Shown here one piece after another: positions 41,164-49,186 of a stretch of DNA of 64,000 nt. The number at the start of each line of letters is the position of its first letter. Position 1 is the stretch's first letter. This DNA comes from Longilinea sp964536805 (GTDB lineage Bacteria > Chloroflexota > Anaerolineae > Anaerolineales > Anaerolineaceae). Under the pieces are notes generated by a model. It was not told the DNA's origin. It did no database searches and saw nothing but the letters and a program-made list of their open reading frames with translations. The stretch covers positions 47,132-111,131 of the forward strand of contig CAZHYQ010000010.1 in NCBI GenBank assembly GCA_964536805.1, given 5' to 3'. The translations under genes were made by a program, and so were the position numbers.

Positions 41164-41934
41164 TCAGGCAGCGGCCATATTTACCAATTGAATCAACGCA
41201 TCAGCCACAGCCTGGGGAGCTTCCATCATCGGCAAATGCGATGCTTGCGGAATTTCAACCAGCCATCCGCGGGTTAGCATCTGAGCCATGGTACGCGAAT
41301 GCTCGATCGGAATGAGTTCATCATTCAAACCGCCAAGCACCGCCGCCGGCGCCGAAATCTCACCCAACCATTCCAATGCGTCCGGGCGCTCAGCCATCGC
41401 TTTTAATGCTGCAATCATGCCCTTTTTGGGGGTCTTTAGCATCATTTCCAACAGTTCAGGCGCTAAATCTTTTCGTGTTGTCAGTTTTGCCAGCATCTTC
41501 CTGGCAACCACCCGCACGCCCTTGCGTCCCACTTCTTCAATGGTGATGTAGCGTGCCTGGCGCTTTTCAGTTGTATCGGCTTCTGCCTGGCTGGCAACCA
41601 TTGCCAATCCGCCCAGGCAATGCGGATAAGCCCGTGCAAAAGCCAGGGAAATATAGCCGCCCATCGAATGGCCGGCAATTACGGCTTTTTGAATTCCTAG
41701 GTTCGTCAACAATAAGCGGACATCCTCTGCCATCAGGCGCATGGAAGGATCCCCTTCCACAACAGGAGATTGTCCGTGACCGCGCAGATCAGGCATGATG
41801 ACCCGGGCATGGCCTTTTAACAGCTCAGCCACCGGTTTCCAAATGACATGGTTTAATGGGAATCCGTGAAGGAGAACAACCGGGTAACCCTGCCCGACTT
41901 CTTCATAAAACAACTCAACTGGCGCAAGATCCAT
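41164..41934 (-). CDS. Alpha/beta hydrolase
   Basis: 256 aa from the ATG at 41934, which overlaps the upstream stop by 1 nt (TGATG). Fold landmarks: VVLLHGFPLNHVIWKP (oxyanion region, ~20), MPDLRGHGQSP (~48-58), AGHSMGGY with nucleophile Ser (~84), a later Asp (GGLNDELIP) and a catalytic His in SHLPMMEAP (~235). It is cytosolic. Similar enzymes hydrolyse esters, lactones or haloalkanes; the substrate cannot be told. It is the last gene of the long minus-strand run. Confidence 0.85.
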   Translation of the reverse strand: MDLAPVELFYEEVGQGYPVVLLHGFPLNHVIWKPVAELLKGHARVIMPDLRGHGQSPVVEGDPSMRLMAEDVRLLLTNLGIQKAVIAGHSMGGYISLAFARAYPHCLGGLAMVASQAEADTTEKRQARYITIEEVGRKGVRVVARKMLAKLTTRKDLAPELLEMMLKTPKKGMIAALKAMAERPDALEWLGEISAPAAVLGGLNDELIPIEHSRTMAQMLTRGWLVEIPQASHLPMMEAPQAVADALIQLVNMAAA

Positions 41935-43457
41935 CACTGGTCTCCTTCTTTTTCCGGCTTCGTCATCAACCATGTTTTTGCGAAATCCAGGGCCGCTTGC
42001 CGATCGGCAATTTGCCCCATGGCTTGTGCTTCCCGGATGGCCTCAAGCAATTTTCCGACTTGCGGGCCTGCGGTTATGTCGAAGTGTACCATGATTTCAT
42101 TACCATCTACGAGCCGTGGCGGCCGAACGATCTCTTCCGGCTTTTCCCACCACGCTTCCAGCAGTGTGCGGCAGGTATCCAGTTCGCGCTGCCACAGTTC
42201 CGCCTCCAGCATCACCCCATAGGTGGCCAGCATATCCGCCAGGCTTAATAAGCAAATGTCCACGCCAGCAATGCCTGCATCCCTGAAAAAGTGGTAAATA
42301 GCCCTCCGGCTGATGTTCGCACGTCCATCCGACAGTTGGTGAACGCGCATGTGGCCGAGAATGATTTTTGAAAGACGTTCAATCTCCGTGCTGCTTAATG
42401 CAAACCGGGCACCAAACGCTTCGACCAACTCAGCGCTGCGTTTTTCATGTCCTAAAAAGCGGATGCGGCCGTCTGTTTCGATGCTTCGCGACGCGGGTTT
42501 TCCCGCATTATGAAACAAGGCGGCCAACATCAGTAGGCTGCGAATACTGCGATCCGGAATAAGTTGGGTTTGGAAATGTTCCGCCAGTTGTTCGCGGTAC
42601 CGTCCCAACCGCAGAACTGTCAAACCGAGCATAAGGTCGGAGGCTGCGTTTTCGGCATACTCCCCAACCAGTACGCCGGATAACTTCTCCAGCCACCCCA
42701 AAACTTTCAATGTATGTTCCCACACATCCAATGTGTGCGGTGCGCTTTGCTGAACGCCCTGCATCGGTTTGAGTTCGGGCAAAACGATTTCCAACACGCC
42801 TAGTGCCTGCATCAGACGCAAAGCGCTTTCAGGATGCCGGCCTTCCAAAATGCGGAAGAGTTCATCCCGCTGGCGCTCCACTGAAACACGGCCAAGTTCA
42901 CCGGAAACCTGGCGAGCTTGCTGCGTCGTTTCCGGCATAATTTGCAATCCCAGCTCCAGCGAAAGACGGATAGCCCGCAGGACGCGAACCGGGTCATCTT
43001 GGAAGCTGTTTGCAGTACAGGCGCGAAGCCGCCGGTCATGCAAATCGCGGGCGCCTCCCAGCGGGTCGACAATTTCATTCCCGGCAGTCAGGTCAATCGC
43101 TATGGCGTTGATGGTAAAATCGCGCGCCAATAGATCGTCACGCAAATCCATGCCGCGCAAAGCAGAGAAATCCAGGAACAATCTCTCCTGATTGGGCGAT
43201 GTCAAAATGACGCGCATGGTTTCGCGCGCGGCATCCATTATGTAAAAGGCGCCGCCCAATTCGTTGGCCGTTTTTCGGGCCAGTCGGCGGACGTCGCCAG
43301 AAATCGCAAAATCCATATCATGCACGCGGCGCTGCAACAGCAAATCGCGCACCGCCCCGCCCACCAGGTAAGCCCGCTGACCCGCCTGCAAGTGCTGGCG
43401 GATTTGCTCCAACAATTCCAGCGGTTTGAAGGCAGTGGAAGATCCGTTCTCGCTCAT
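41934..43457 (-). CDS. CCA-adding/poly(A) polymerase family nucleotidyltransferase with HD-like domain
   Basis: 507 aa. Head domain: AYLVGGAVRDLLLQRRVHDMDFAISGD (given in part, ~25-51) contains the DxD metal site; RDLLARDFTINAIAID (~107-122) is the B motif. The neck (DPVRVLRAIRLSLELG, ~155-170) and body helices follow. An HD-type domain begins near ~270 with LAALFHNAGKP, where the metal-binding HD doublet reads HN; the later GHE, GHMRVH and LADM positions are kept. It may add or repair the tRNA CCA end or polyadenylate RNA. The D-to-N change suggests a weakened or lost phosphohydrolase. It is cotranscribed with hpt (1-nt gap). Confidence 0.86.
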   Translation of the reverse strand: MSENGSSTAFKPLELLEQIRQHLQAGQRAYLVGGAVRDLLLQRRVHDMDFAISGDVRRLARKTANELGGAFYIMDAARETMRVILTSPNQERLFLDFSALRGMDLRDDLLARDFTINAIAIDLTAGNEIVDPLGGARDLHDRRLRACTANSFQDDPVRVLRAIRLSLELGLQIMPETTQQARQVSGELGRVSVERQRDELFRILEGRHPESALRLMQALGVLEIVLPELKPMQGVQQSAPHTLDVWEHTLKVLGWLEKLSGVLVGEYAENAASDLMLGLTVLRLGRYREQLAEHFQTQLIPDRSIRSLLMLAALFHNAGKPASRSIETDGRIRFLGHEKRSAELVEAFGARFALSSTEIERLSKIILGHMRVHQLSDGRANISRRAIYHFFRDAGIAGVDICLLSLADMLATYGVMLEAELWQRELDTCRTLLEAWWEKPEEIVRPPRLVDGNEIMVHFDITAGPQVGKLLEAIREAQAMGQIADRQAALDFAKTWLMTKPEKEGDQ

Positions 43458-43458
43458 A

Positions 43459-44022
43459 TTATAAAATTGGCTTGTATTTCGCCAAATTCACAACCCCGAT
43501 AAATGGCAGGTTGCGGTAATAATCGTCAATATCCAGGCCGTAGCCAAAAACGAATTTGTTTGGAATGGTAAAACCGGTATATTTAACCGGCACATAAACT
43601 TCGCGCCGTTCGGCTTTATCCAGCAGCGTGCAAACACATAAACTCTTTGGCTTGCGCAGGGAAAGCATTTCCAATACGGAGGCCAGTGTATGCCCGCTGT
43701 CAATAATATCTTCCACCAGGATTACATTTTTGTCTTGAATATCGGTATTCAGATCCAGTGTTATGCGGGTTTGACCGCTGGTTTCCCGTTTTCCAACGCC
43801 ATAAGAGGATACCGCCATGAATTCGATGGCATGCGGATGGCGGATGGTGCGCATTAAATCGGTTAGGAACATCACTCCGCCACGCAGTATGCACACCAGC
43901 AGCAATTTCTCTTCCTCGCTGTAATCATTGCTGATTTCTTCGCCCAATTCGCGAATGCGGCGCTGTAATTCTTCTTCGGAAATCAACACTTCAGCCAAAA
44001 ATTCGTGATAATCCTGGACCAT
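43459..44022 (-). CDS. hpt: Hypoxanthine phosphoribosyltransferase
   Basis: 187 aa. The PRPP loop VILVEDIIDSGHTLASV (~98-114), LVCILRGGVMFLTDLMR (~42-58) and SYGVGKRETSG (flexible loop, ~75) are diagnostic. It salvages hypoxanthine or guanine to IMP or GMP with PRPP. AAGGAAA precedes the ATG. It lies between tdk and the CCA-type gene; with tdk it forms a nucleotide-salvage pair. Confidence 0.95.
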   Translation of the reverse strand: MVQDYHEFLAEVLISEEELQRRIRELGEEISNDYSEEEKLLLVCILRGGVMFLTDLMRTIRHPHAIEFMAVSSYGVGKRETSGQTRITLDLNTDIQDKNVILVEDIIDSGHTLASVLEMLSLRKPKSLCVCTLLDKAERREVYVPVKYTGFTIPNKFVFGYGLDIDDYYRNLPFIGVVNLAKYKPIL

Positions 44023-44037
44023 GGTGGTTGTTTTCCT

Positions 44038-44610
44038 TCAATCCCGCGGAACTTCGTGGTGTTTGCGGCAACGGGCTTCGTACATCTCGGAGGCACCCAC
44101 AATGATGATGGGGTCGTCATACCGCGCCGGTTTGCCATTGACCAGGCGCTGCGTCCGGCAGGCCGGCTCGCCGCAAACCATGCAAATTGCCTGCAATTTA
44201 TCCGCTCGTTCAGCAGTTGCCATCAAAACGGGCATGCTGCCAAATGGCTCTCCCCGGAAATCGGTGTCCAACCCAGCCACAATCACCCGCAGATCGCGGT
44301 TGGCCAGTTGGGCAACTACTTGAACAATTTCATCATCAAAAAATTGGGCTTCATCAATTCCCACGACCGTCGTATCCTTATCCAACTGGCCCAGCAGATC
44401 ACGAATGCTGGCGATTGGCACAGCGGCAAAATCAAAACCGGAATGCGAAGTTACTTTTTCGACCTGATAGCGGTTATCAATGATGGGTTTAAAAACCTGA
44501 ACCTTCTGGCGGGCAATCGTCGCCCGGCGCAGCCGCCGGATGAGTTCTTCCGTTTTGCCGCTGAACATTGACCCAACCACGACCTCGACTGATCCGGTGT
44601 GATGCTTCAT
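44038..44610 (-). CDS. tdk: Thymidine kinase, type II
   Basis: 190 aa from the ATG at 44610, which has GAGG 7 nt upstream; the ATG six codons earlier has no ribosome binding site. P-loop VGSMFSGKTEELIRR (~13-27), FKPIIDNRY, GIDEAQFFDDE (catalytic Glu, ~87-97), lasso segment and zinc ligands CMVCGEPACRTQRL ... CRKHHE. It phosphorylates thymidine with ATP and is feedback-inhibited by dTTP in the family. Fifteen nt separate it from hpt. Confidence 0.95.
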   Translation of the reverse strand: MKHHTGSVEVVVGSMFSGKTEELIRRLRRATIARQKVQVFKPIIDNRYQVEKVTSHSGFDFAAVPIASIRDLLGQLDKDTTVVGIDEAQFFDDEIVQVVAQLANRDLRVIVAGLDTDFRGEPFGSMPVLMATAERADKLQAICMVCGEPACRTQRLVNGKPARYDDPIIIVGASEMYEARCRKHHEVPRD

Positions 44611-44681
44611 GGTTTGCCTCGTTTGCATAGGGATGTTCAGATTTTACCCCAAGTTGTTTCAATTAGGGAGTATGGCGCAAT

Positions 44682-44714
44682 AAAAAAAACAGGCAGAAGC
44701 CAATGGCTTCTGCC
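44682..44714 (-). terminator. Intrinsic terminator after the L31 gene
   Basis: A perfect 10-bp stem (44692-44701 with 44705-44714) and AAT loop. On the minus strand it is followed by eight T. It separates the ribosomal-protein operon from tdk-hpt. Confidence 0.88.
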
Positions 44715-44741
44715 CGATATTCAACAATCTTGTTTCAAAAC

Positions 44742-45215
44742 TTAGGCGGTGGCTTCCTCAGAAGCTGGCAGCTCGTAACCAAGCTGGCGCATGCGCTTCT
44801 TGGTGTCGATCAAGGATTTGCGGCCAAAACCTTCAACTTCAAGCAACTTTTCGTCGCCGCCGGCCAACCGTTCAAGCACCTGGCCAATGGTGGTTAAACC
44901 CGCCTTGACCAGTGCATCGGTAGGACGGGCACCCAGATTGAGTTCTGAAACCGGTCGCGAGGGTGAAACCCGTTCGGTATCGCGCGCCTTTTTCTGATCC
45001 AGGAAACCCTGGCGAGCCTGCAACTTCTTGTAGAAGCGGTCCACCTGACCTTCGATATCGATAATACGTGCCTGCTGACCCGTGAAAAACGGATGGCATT
45101 TCGAACAGACTTCGGTCCGGATTTCTTTCTTTGTCGAACCGGTAGTCCAGGTATTCCCACAAGCACAAACTACGCGTGCGTCCGGATAAAAAGTAGGGTG
45201 AATGCCCTTCTTCAT
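44742..45215 (-). CDS. rpmE: Ribosomal protein L31 fused to an RNA polymerase alpha-CTD-like domain
   Basis: 157 aa from the ATG at 45215 (AAGGA upstream; an earlier ORF start adds seven unrelated residues). Residues 1-~65 are zinc-type L31: MKKGIHPTFYPDARVVCACGN and CSKCHPFFTG, giving the four Cys ligands, then GQVDRFYKKL. A charged linker (~75-90) follows. Residues ~92-150 resemble the RNA polymerase alpha C-terminal domain: SELNLGARPTDALVKAGL then TIGQVLERL, and LLEVEGFGRKSLIDTKK, with an Arg and the GRKS motif at the positions of the alpha DNA-contact residues. Normal L31 is ~70 aa. It is one continuous frame in rplU-rpmA-rpmE. The ribosomal role of the first part is firm; the tail's function is unknown. 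Confidence 0.88.
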   Translation of the reverse strand: MKKGIHPTFYPDARVVCACGNTWTTGSTKKEIRTEVCSKCHPFFTGQQARIIDIEGQVDRFYKKLQARQGFLDQKKARDTERVSPSRPVSELNLGARPTDALVKAGLTTIGQVLERLAGGDEKLLEVEGFGRKSLIDTKKRMRQLGYELPASEEATA

Positions 45216-45294
45216 CGGAACGATCCTTCCTTCCACTCAGGGATGCTCTGACCTCCGTCAACGGCAGCCGAAGACGGTGTAGAGCCAATAGGCC

Positions 45295-45576
45295 CTAAGC
45301 CGCTTGCGCGGTTTCGGTCACTTCGACCGGCTGAACGCTGACGCGTTTTTGTCCGGTCGGTAAAGTCTCGTATGCTACGATCCCGTCAATGGTTGCGAAC
45401 AGGGTATCATCGCTGCCGCGCCCAACGTTTAAGCCGGGTTTAATGCGAGTTCCGCGCTGGCGAACCAGGATGTTGCCCGAAATCACAGTCTCGCCGGCAT
45501 AGCGTTTCACGCCAAGGCGCTGTGAATTGCTGTCGCGGCCATTCCGTACGGAACCACCACCTTTTTTATGCGCCAT
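45295..45576 (-). CDS. rpmA: Ribosomal protein L27
   Basis: 93 aa. It begins MAHKKGGGSVRNGRDSNS, the classic L27 N-terminus reaching the peptidyl-transferase centre; no cleavable Firmicutes-type N-terminal extension is present. GNILVRQRGTRIKPG and GRGSDDTLFA follow. The C-terminal tail (TETAQAA) is short. It lies 5 nt after rplU, the usual gene order. Confidence 0.98.
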   Translation of the reverse strand: MAHKKGGGSVRNGRDSNSQRLGVKRYAGETVISGNILVRQRGTRIKPGLNVGRGSDDTLFATIDGIVAYETLPTGQKRVSVQPVEVTETAQAA

Positions 45577-45581
45577 TTTTC

Positions 45582-45899
45582 CTACTCCACTTCGATCTTG
45601 TTGATCATCAGCCGGGTATAGGTCTGACGATGGCCGGTCTTTACCCGGATACGTTTTTTGGCCTGGTATTTAAAGATGATCAGTTTGGGGCCTTTGAAGT
45701 GATCCACAACAGAAGCCTTTACCTGAGCGCCTTTAACCGAAGGCGTACCAACCGATATTTTCTCCCCGTCCACCAGCACCAGAACCTGATCAAGGGTCAG
45801 GTCTTTGCCTGGTTCGACCGGGAGAAGATCCACTTCAATCGTGGACCCTTCAACAGCGCGGAATTGCTTACCGCCGCTCTCAACGATGGCGTACTTCAT
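45582..45899 (-). CDS. rplU: Ribosomal protein L21
   Basis: 105 aa from the ATG at 45899, with GGAG 7 nt upstream; the TTG four codons earlier overlaps that site. It begins MKYAIVESGGKQFRAVEGS and ends near KRIRVKTGHRQTYTRLMI, both standard for L21, a 23S rRNA-binding protein. First gene of rplU-rpmA-rpmE. A consensus promoter starts a ~110-nt leader that can form a hairpin (45983-46006), a possible site of feedback control. Confidence 0.97.
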   Translation of the reverse strand: MKYAIVESGGKQFRAVEGSTIEVDLLPVEPGKDLTLDQVLVLVDGEKISVGTPSVKGAQVKASVVDHFKGPKLIIFKYQAKKRIRVKTGHRQTYTRLMINKIEVE

Positions 45900-45982
45900 A
45901 CGATTCTCCAATCTTCACTTCGCCGTTCAACCCGCGCCCATCACTACGCCAGCTTACGGGGAAGTTGGGGATACAATTTTTC

Positions 45983-46006
45983 GCCCCAGCGACAGACTGT
46001 CGGGGC
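45983..46006 (-). promoter_or_regulatory. Hairpin in the rplU leader
   Basis: GCCCC-GACAG...CTGTC-GCT-GGGGC folds into a bulged hairpin near the 5' end of the predicted leader. Ribosomal-protein operons often use such leaders for autoregulation; no known class is recognised here. Confidence 0.35.
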
Positions 46007-46018
46007 AGAGCGAAAGGT

Positions 46019-46047
46019 ATTATAGTTTCTCTGGCGGAGTTTGTCAA
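46019..46047 (-). promoter_or_regulatory. Consensus promoter of the rplU operon
   Basis: TTGACA (complement of 46042-46047), exactly 17 bp, TATAAT (complement of 46019-46024): a perfect sigma-70-type promoter, as expected for ribosomal proteins. It begins 12 nt after the selB stop codon. Confidence 0.85.
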
Positions 46048-46058
46048 CGGTTGGCAGA

Positions 46059-47942
46059 TTATATTAACAATCTTCTTATGTCGCCATCCCGCACGGTAAT
46101 TTTCTGGGAATCCCAATACTCCAGTAGTGCCAAGGCATATTTTCGCGTAGTATTGAATAAATCTCGAAATTCCGCCACCGTAAATGCCCCATTTGTTTTT
46201 AAATAATCAATCGCCCCACTCAACATGCGGTCATAATCTTGCTTGCGGAAAAGAACATTCTCGGAAACCCTTACCAGATCACCCCGCTCGATCAACAAAA
46301 TAAGCACTTCCTCTCCAACCTCATCCTGGCAATCCTTATACGAGGGCGGCAGGAAGGGCTCTTCATCGAAATACCGCAATAAATTATTTACTTTTTGCTC
46401 TTCCTGCCGCGTGAATATCCGTTCAAAGCCTGACCTCGCAATGACTGCTCCAAGATCGAGAATTTGCCCTTCTTTCGACCACTGTTGCGCAGCTGCATTA
46501 AATACGCGCGGATGCATTTTTAGTCGGCTTTTGAGTGCTTCCCGCGGCATTCCGCGCCTGAGAGGGTTTGTCTTGTGAAAATCCTCCAGTTCACGCAGTG
46601 CACGGGCGGTTTCCTGCTCCCACAGACCTGTGGGTATTACCAACGGATCGCCTGATTCCTCATCAAGGAGGATTAACTGGCCGTTTTTCACCAATTCAAC
46701 CGCAGCAGTATCAGCCTGCTCTTTTCCTAGCCGCGATTGTGCTTTCACCTTAACCAATGGGGCTGCACCCAATGCCAGGCTAGCCTGCCTCAGCACATCG
46801 GTCGGCTGACCCTGCAGCATTGCCTCCATCTGTTGCAAAACCGAAGCATCGAAGCGTTTATGGCGCTGCTTCGGCTGTGGATCGACAATAATTCCTCCGC
46901 CTATTGTTTCCCCTGGTGACGGCCGCCGCAGGATATAGTGATCACCGCGGACCGCAATAATCGGGTCTCGCAGCTCCAATTGCAGCCAGCCCTGACCACC
47001 CGGCAGGATTTGTTCACTACCCAGCAAACGTACCCGCGCAAAAACCTCGGCTGTACCCAGGTAAAACTTCACCTCGGCATTGTGAAGCAGTGGAGCGGTC
47101 GCATCCTTGAGCAACCTGAAATTGACATCGATGCGTTGTGTTGGACGGTATTTGCCTGGATGCGTCAGAACGTTGCCGCGCGGCACCTCCGACACATCCA
47201 AACCGGCGATATTTACCGCTGTCCTGCTGCCGGGAAATGCTATCTCTTCCTTGTGTTTATGAGTCTGTAATCCCCGAATTCGCCCGTGTTTTCCCGCGGG
47301 CATTACTTCAACCTCATCGCCGATGAAAAAATGGCCGTCGACTAATGTTCCGGTAGCCACAGTCCCAAATCCCACCATTGAAAAAACGCGGTCTATCGGC
47401 AAACGCGGCCTGCCAAGGTCTGGCCTTGGCTGGACGTTAGCCAGGCATTCAGCCAACGCATGATTCAGCGCATCAATCCCTGCCCGTGTCCGTGCAGAAA
47501 CACGGATAATCGCTGCCTGTTCAAGCACTGAACCGCGCAAACACTGCCGTACTTCTTCTTCAACCAGATCCAGCCAGTCCGGATCGGGAACCAGATCAAT
47601 TTTCGTAAGAGCAACCACGCCATTTTGAACTTGAAGCAAATCCAGAATCGCCAGGTGCTCGCGGGTCTGGGGCATAATGCCTTCATCGGCTGCAATCACA
47701 AACAGGGCTGCATCAATGCCGCCTACGCCCGCCAGCATATTCTCAATAAAATCGCGGTGGCCCGGAACATCAACGATTCCAACCGGTTCGCCATCCGGCA
47801 GCGTCATCCAGGCAAAGCCCAGATCGATAGTCATCTCACGCTCCTGCTCCTCTTTGAGGCGGTCAGGATGCGTTCCCGTAAGTGCGGCTACCAGCGTGGA
47901 TTTACCGTGATCAACATGCCCGGCGGTGCCAATGACGTGCAC
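46059..47942 (-). CDS. selB: Selenocysteine-specific elongation factor
   Basis: 627 aa starting at GTG 47942 with AGGAGGGG 4-5 nt upstream. The GTPase domain has IGTAGHVDHGKSTLVAAL (G1, ~4-21), MTIDLGFAW (G2, ~37), DVPGHRDF (G3, ~58) and LTKIDLV (G4, ~111). It lacks the ribosome-release features of EF-Tu and has a long C-terminal half (~390-627) with winged-helix repeats that bind the SECIS hairpin in mRNA. It delivers Sec-tRNA to in-frame UGA codons. selA, selD and tRNA-Sec are not in the window, and I recognise no selenoprotein gene here. It lies 8 nt after a coiled-coil protein gene. Confidence 0.95.
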   Translation of the reverse strand: MHVIGTAGHVDHGKSTLVAALTGTHPDRLKEEQEREMTIDLGFAWMTLPDGEPVGIVDVPGHRDFIENMLAGVGGIDAALFVIAADEGIMPQTREHLAILDLLQVQNGVVALTKIDLVPDPDWLDLVEEEVRQCLRGSVLEQAAIIRVSARTRAGIDALNHALAECLANVQPRPDLGRPRLPIDRVFSMVGFGTVATGTLVDGHFFIGDEVEVMPAGKHGRIRGLQTHKHKEEIAFPGSRTAVNIAGLDVSEVPRGNVLTHPGKYRPTQRIDVNFRLLKDATAPLLHNAEVKFYLGTAEVFARVRLLGSEQILPGGQGWLQLELRDPIIAVRGDHYILRRPSPGETIGGGIIVDPQPKQRHKRFDASVLQQMEAMLQGQPTDVLRQASLALGAAPLVKVKAQSRLGKEQADTAAVELVKNGQLILLDEESGDPLVIPTGLWEQETARALRELEDFHKTNPLRRGMPREALKSRLKMHPRVFNAAAQQWSKEGQILDLGAVIARSGFERIFTRQEEQKVNNLLRYFDEEPFLPPSYKDCQDEVGEEVLILLIERGDLVRVSENVLFRKQDYDRMLSGAIDYLKTNGAFTVAEFRDLFNTTRKYALALLEYWDSQKITVRDGDIRRLLI

Positions 47943-47950
47943 TGCCCCTC

Positions 47951-49129
47951 CTAGCGGTTCTGCCCGAAGGTCTTATCGTACTGTTCCACCCAATCGCGCG
48001 CAGTCGACAACAACGATTGCAGCCGTTTTTGTGTTTCTTCACTAAATTGATGCTGCAGGTCGTTTATTTCTTGCGTTAAATCTTCCAACAGCACCAGGCG
48101 CTCATTCAGTTTTTCAAACTGGCGGCCGACCTCACGTTGCGTTTCTTCCTGTGAAAGGGTGTAATTCGTCCAGCGTTTCTGATCATCCGATTTAAAGGAA
48201 ACCCATTCCTGCCGGAAGCGGTCTTCCGTCAGGCGCTGCATTTCGGTGATTTCATTAATGCGCCGCTCAAAGCGCTGCGAGATTTCATCAAAACCATCCT
48301 GTGCGCGTTTAACAGCGCGGTGGGTGGCATCCAAAGTTTGCAGTTGGGCATCCAGGTTTTGAGCCGATTTTTCAATGACCTCAAAACGAACTTTCCAGTC
48401 TTTCCAGATGCGGTCGCGTTCCACCTGCAGTAAATTCTGTTTTTCAATGAAAGCAGTCTGTGCCTGCCGCCGTTCGCCCTCAGCAGCCTGATATTCTGCC
48501 AGCCGCATCTCAATTTTTCGCAATGAATCGGCGTTCACGTCCGCTTTACCGCGTTGTTCTTCCAGGCGTTTCCGGGATGCCGCTACTTCGCCTTGCAGGT
48601 CCGTCAACCGTTTTGTATCCTGCCGTTGGGCATCCTCGAGAAGTTTAATAGCCCGTCGGTATTCTTCATCTCCGCGGGTTGATTCAACCAGTTTTTGTTC
48701 CAATTCTTCGATTAATCGGCCAAGCCGAAAATCTTCTTCCACGCGGGCTTGCAGGCTGCGTTTTAATTCCGCAATCGGTTCCAATCCTTTGCGGACATCG
48801 CCTATGCCAATACTGAGCGCTTCCACGTCAGCACGCCGCTGTTTTTCGATGTCGCGATCGCGTTCAACCCGTTGGCGTTCAGAGCTTTCCACTGCCCGGT
48901 TGGTTTCCACCCGGACCTGCCCAATCATGGCTTCCAGTTGGTCAAAGCGGGGCATATTGGCAGACAGGCGGGCCAAATCCAGGCTTTGTTCTTTGATTTG
49001 CTGGAGCAATGGCGGAATACTTCCTGCCAACGTGTTAATTTTCTCTTCCAGGGTGGCAATCGTTGTTTTATCTTTTCGACGTTCATCGTCAAGCCAATCC
49101 AGACGCTTGATGATTTGTTCAAGGTCCAT
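47951..49129 (-). CDS. Long coiled-coil protein of unknown function
   Basis: 392 aa from the ATG at 49129, which has GAGGT 5 nt upstream; an earlier ORF start is unsupported. Almost the whole sequence is charged heptad-type helix (for example EEKINTLAGSIPPLLQQI, ERQRVERDRDIEKQRRAD), with very few glycines and no Cys. There is no signal peptide or membrane segment. It may be a structural or tethering protein, or resemble phage-tail/SMC-like rods only by composition. It sits between the antiporter-like genes and selB, 8 nt before selB. I do not recognise a family. Confidence 0.7.
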   Translation of the reverse strand: MDLEQIIKRLDWLDDERRKDKTTIATLEEKINTLAGSIPPLLQQIKEQSLDLARLSANMPRFDQLEAMIGQVRVETNRAVESSERQRVERDRDIEKQRRADVEALSIGIGDVRKGLEPIAELKRSLQARVEEDFRLGRLIEELEQKLVESTRGDEEYRRAIKLLEDAQRQDTKRLTDLQGEVAASRKRLEEQRGKADVNADSLRKIEMRLAEYQAAEGERRQAQTAFIEKQNLLQVERDRIWKDWKVRFEVIEKSAQNLDAQLQTLDATHRAVKRAQDGFDEISQRFERRINEITEMQRLTEDRFRQEWVSFKSDDQKRWTNYTLSQEETQREVGRQFEKLNERLVLLEDLTQEINDLQHQFSEETQKRLQSLLSTARDWVEQYDKTFGQNR

Positions 49130-49186
49130 CCGACACCTCTTGTGGAAACATTCACTTTCGAGGATTATACCATCCGGCAATCATCC

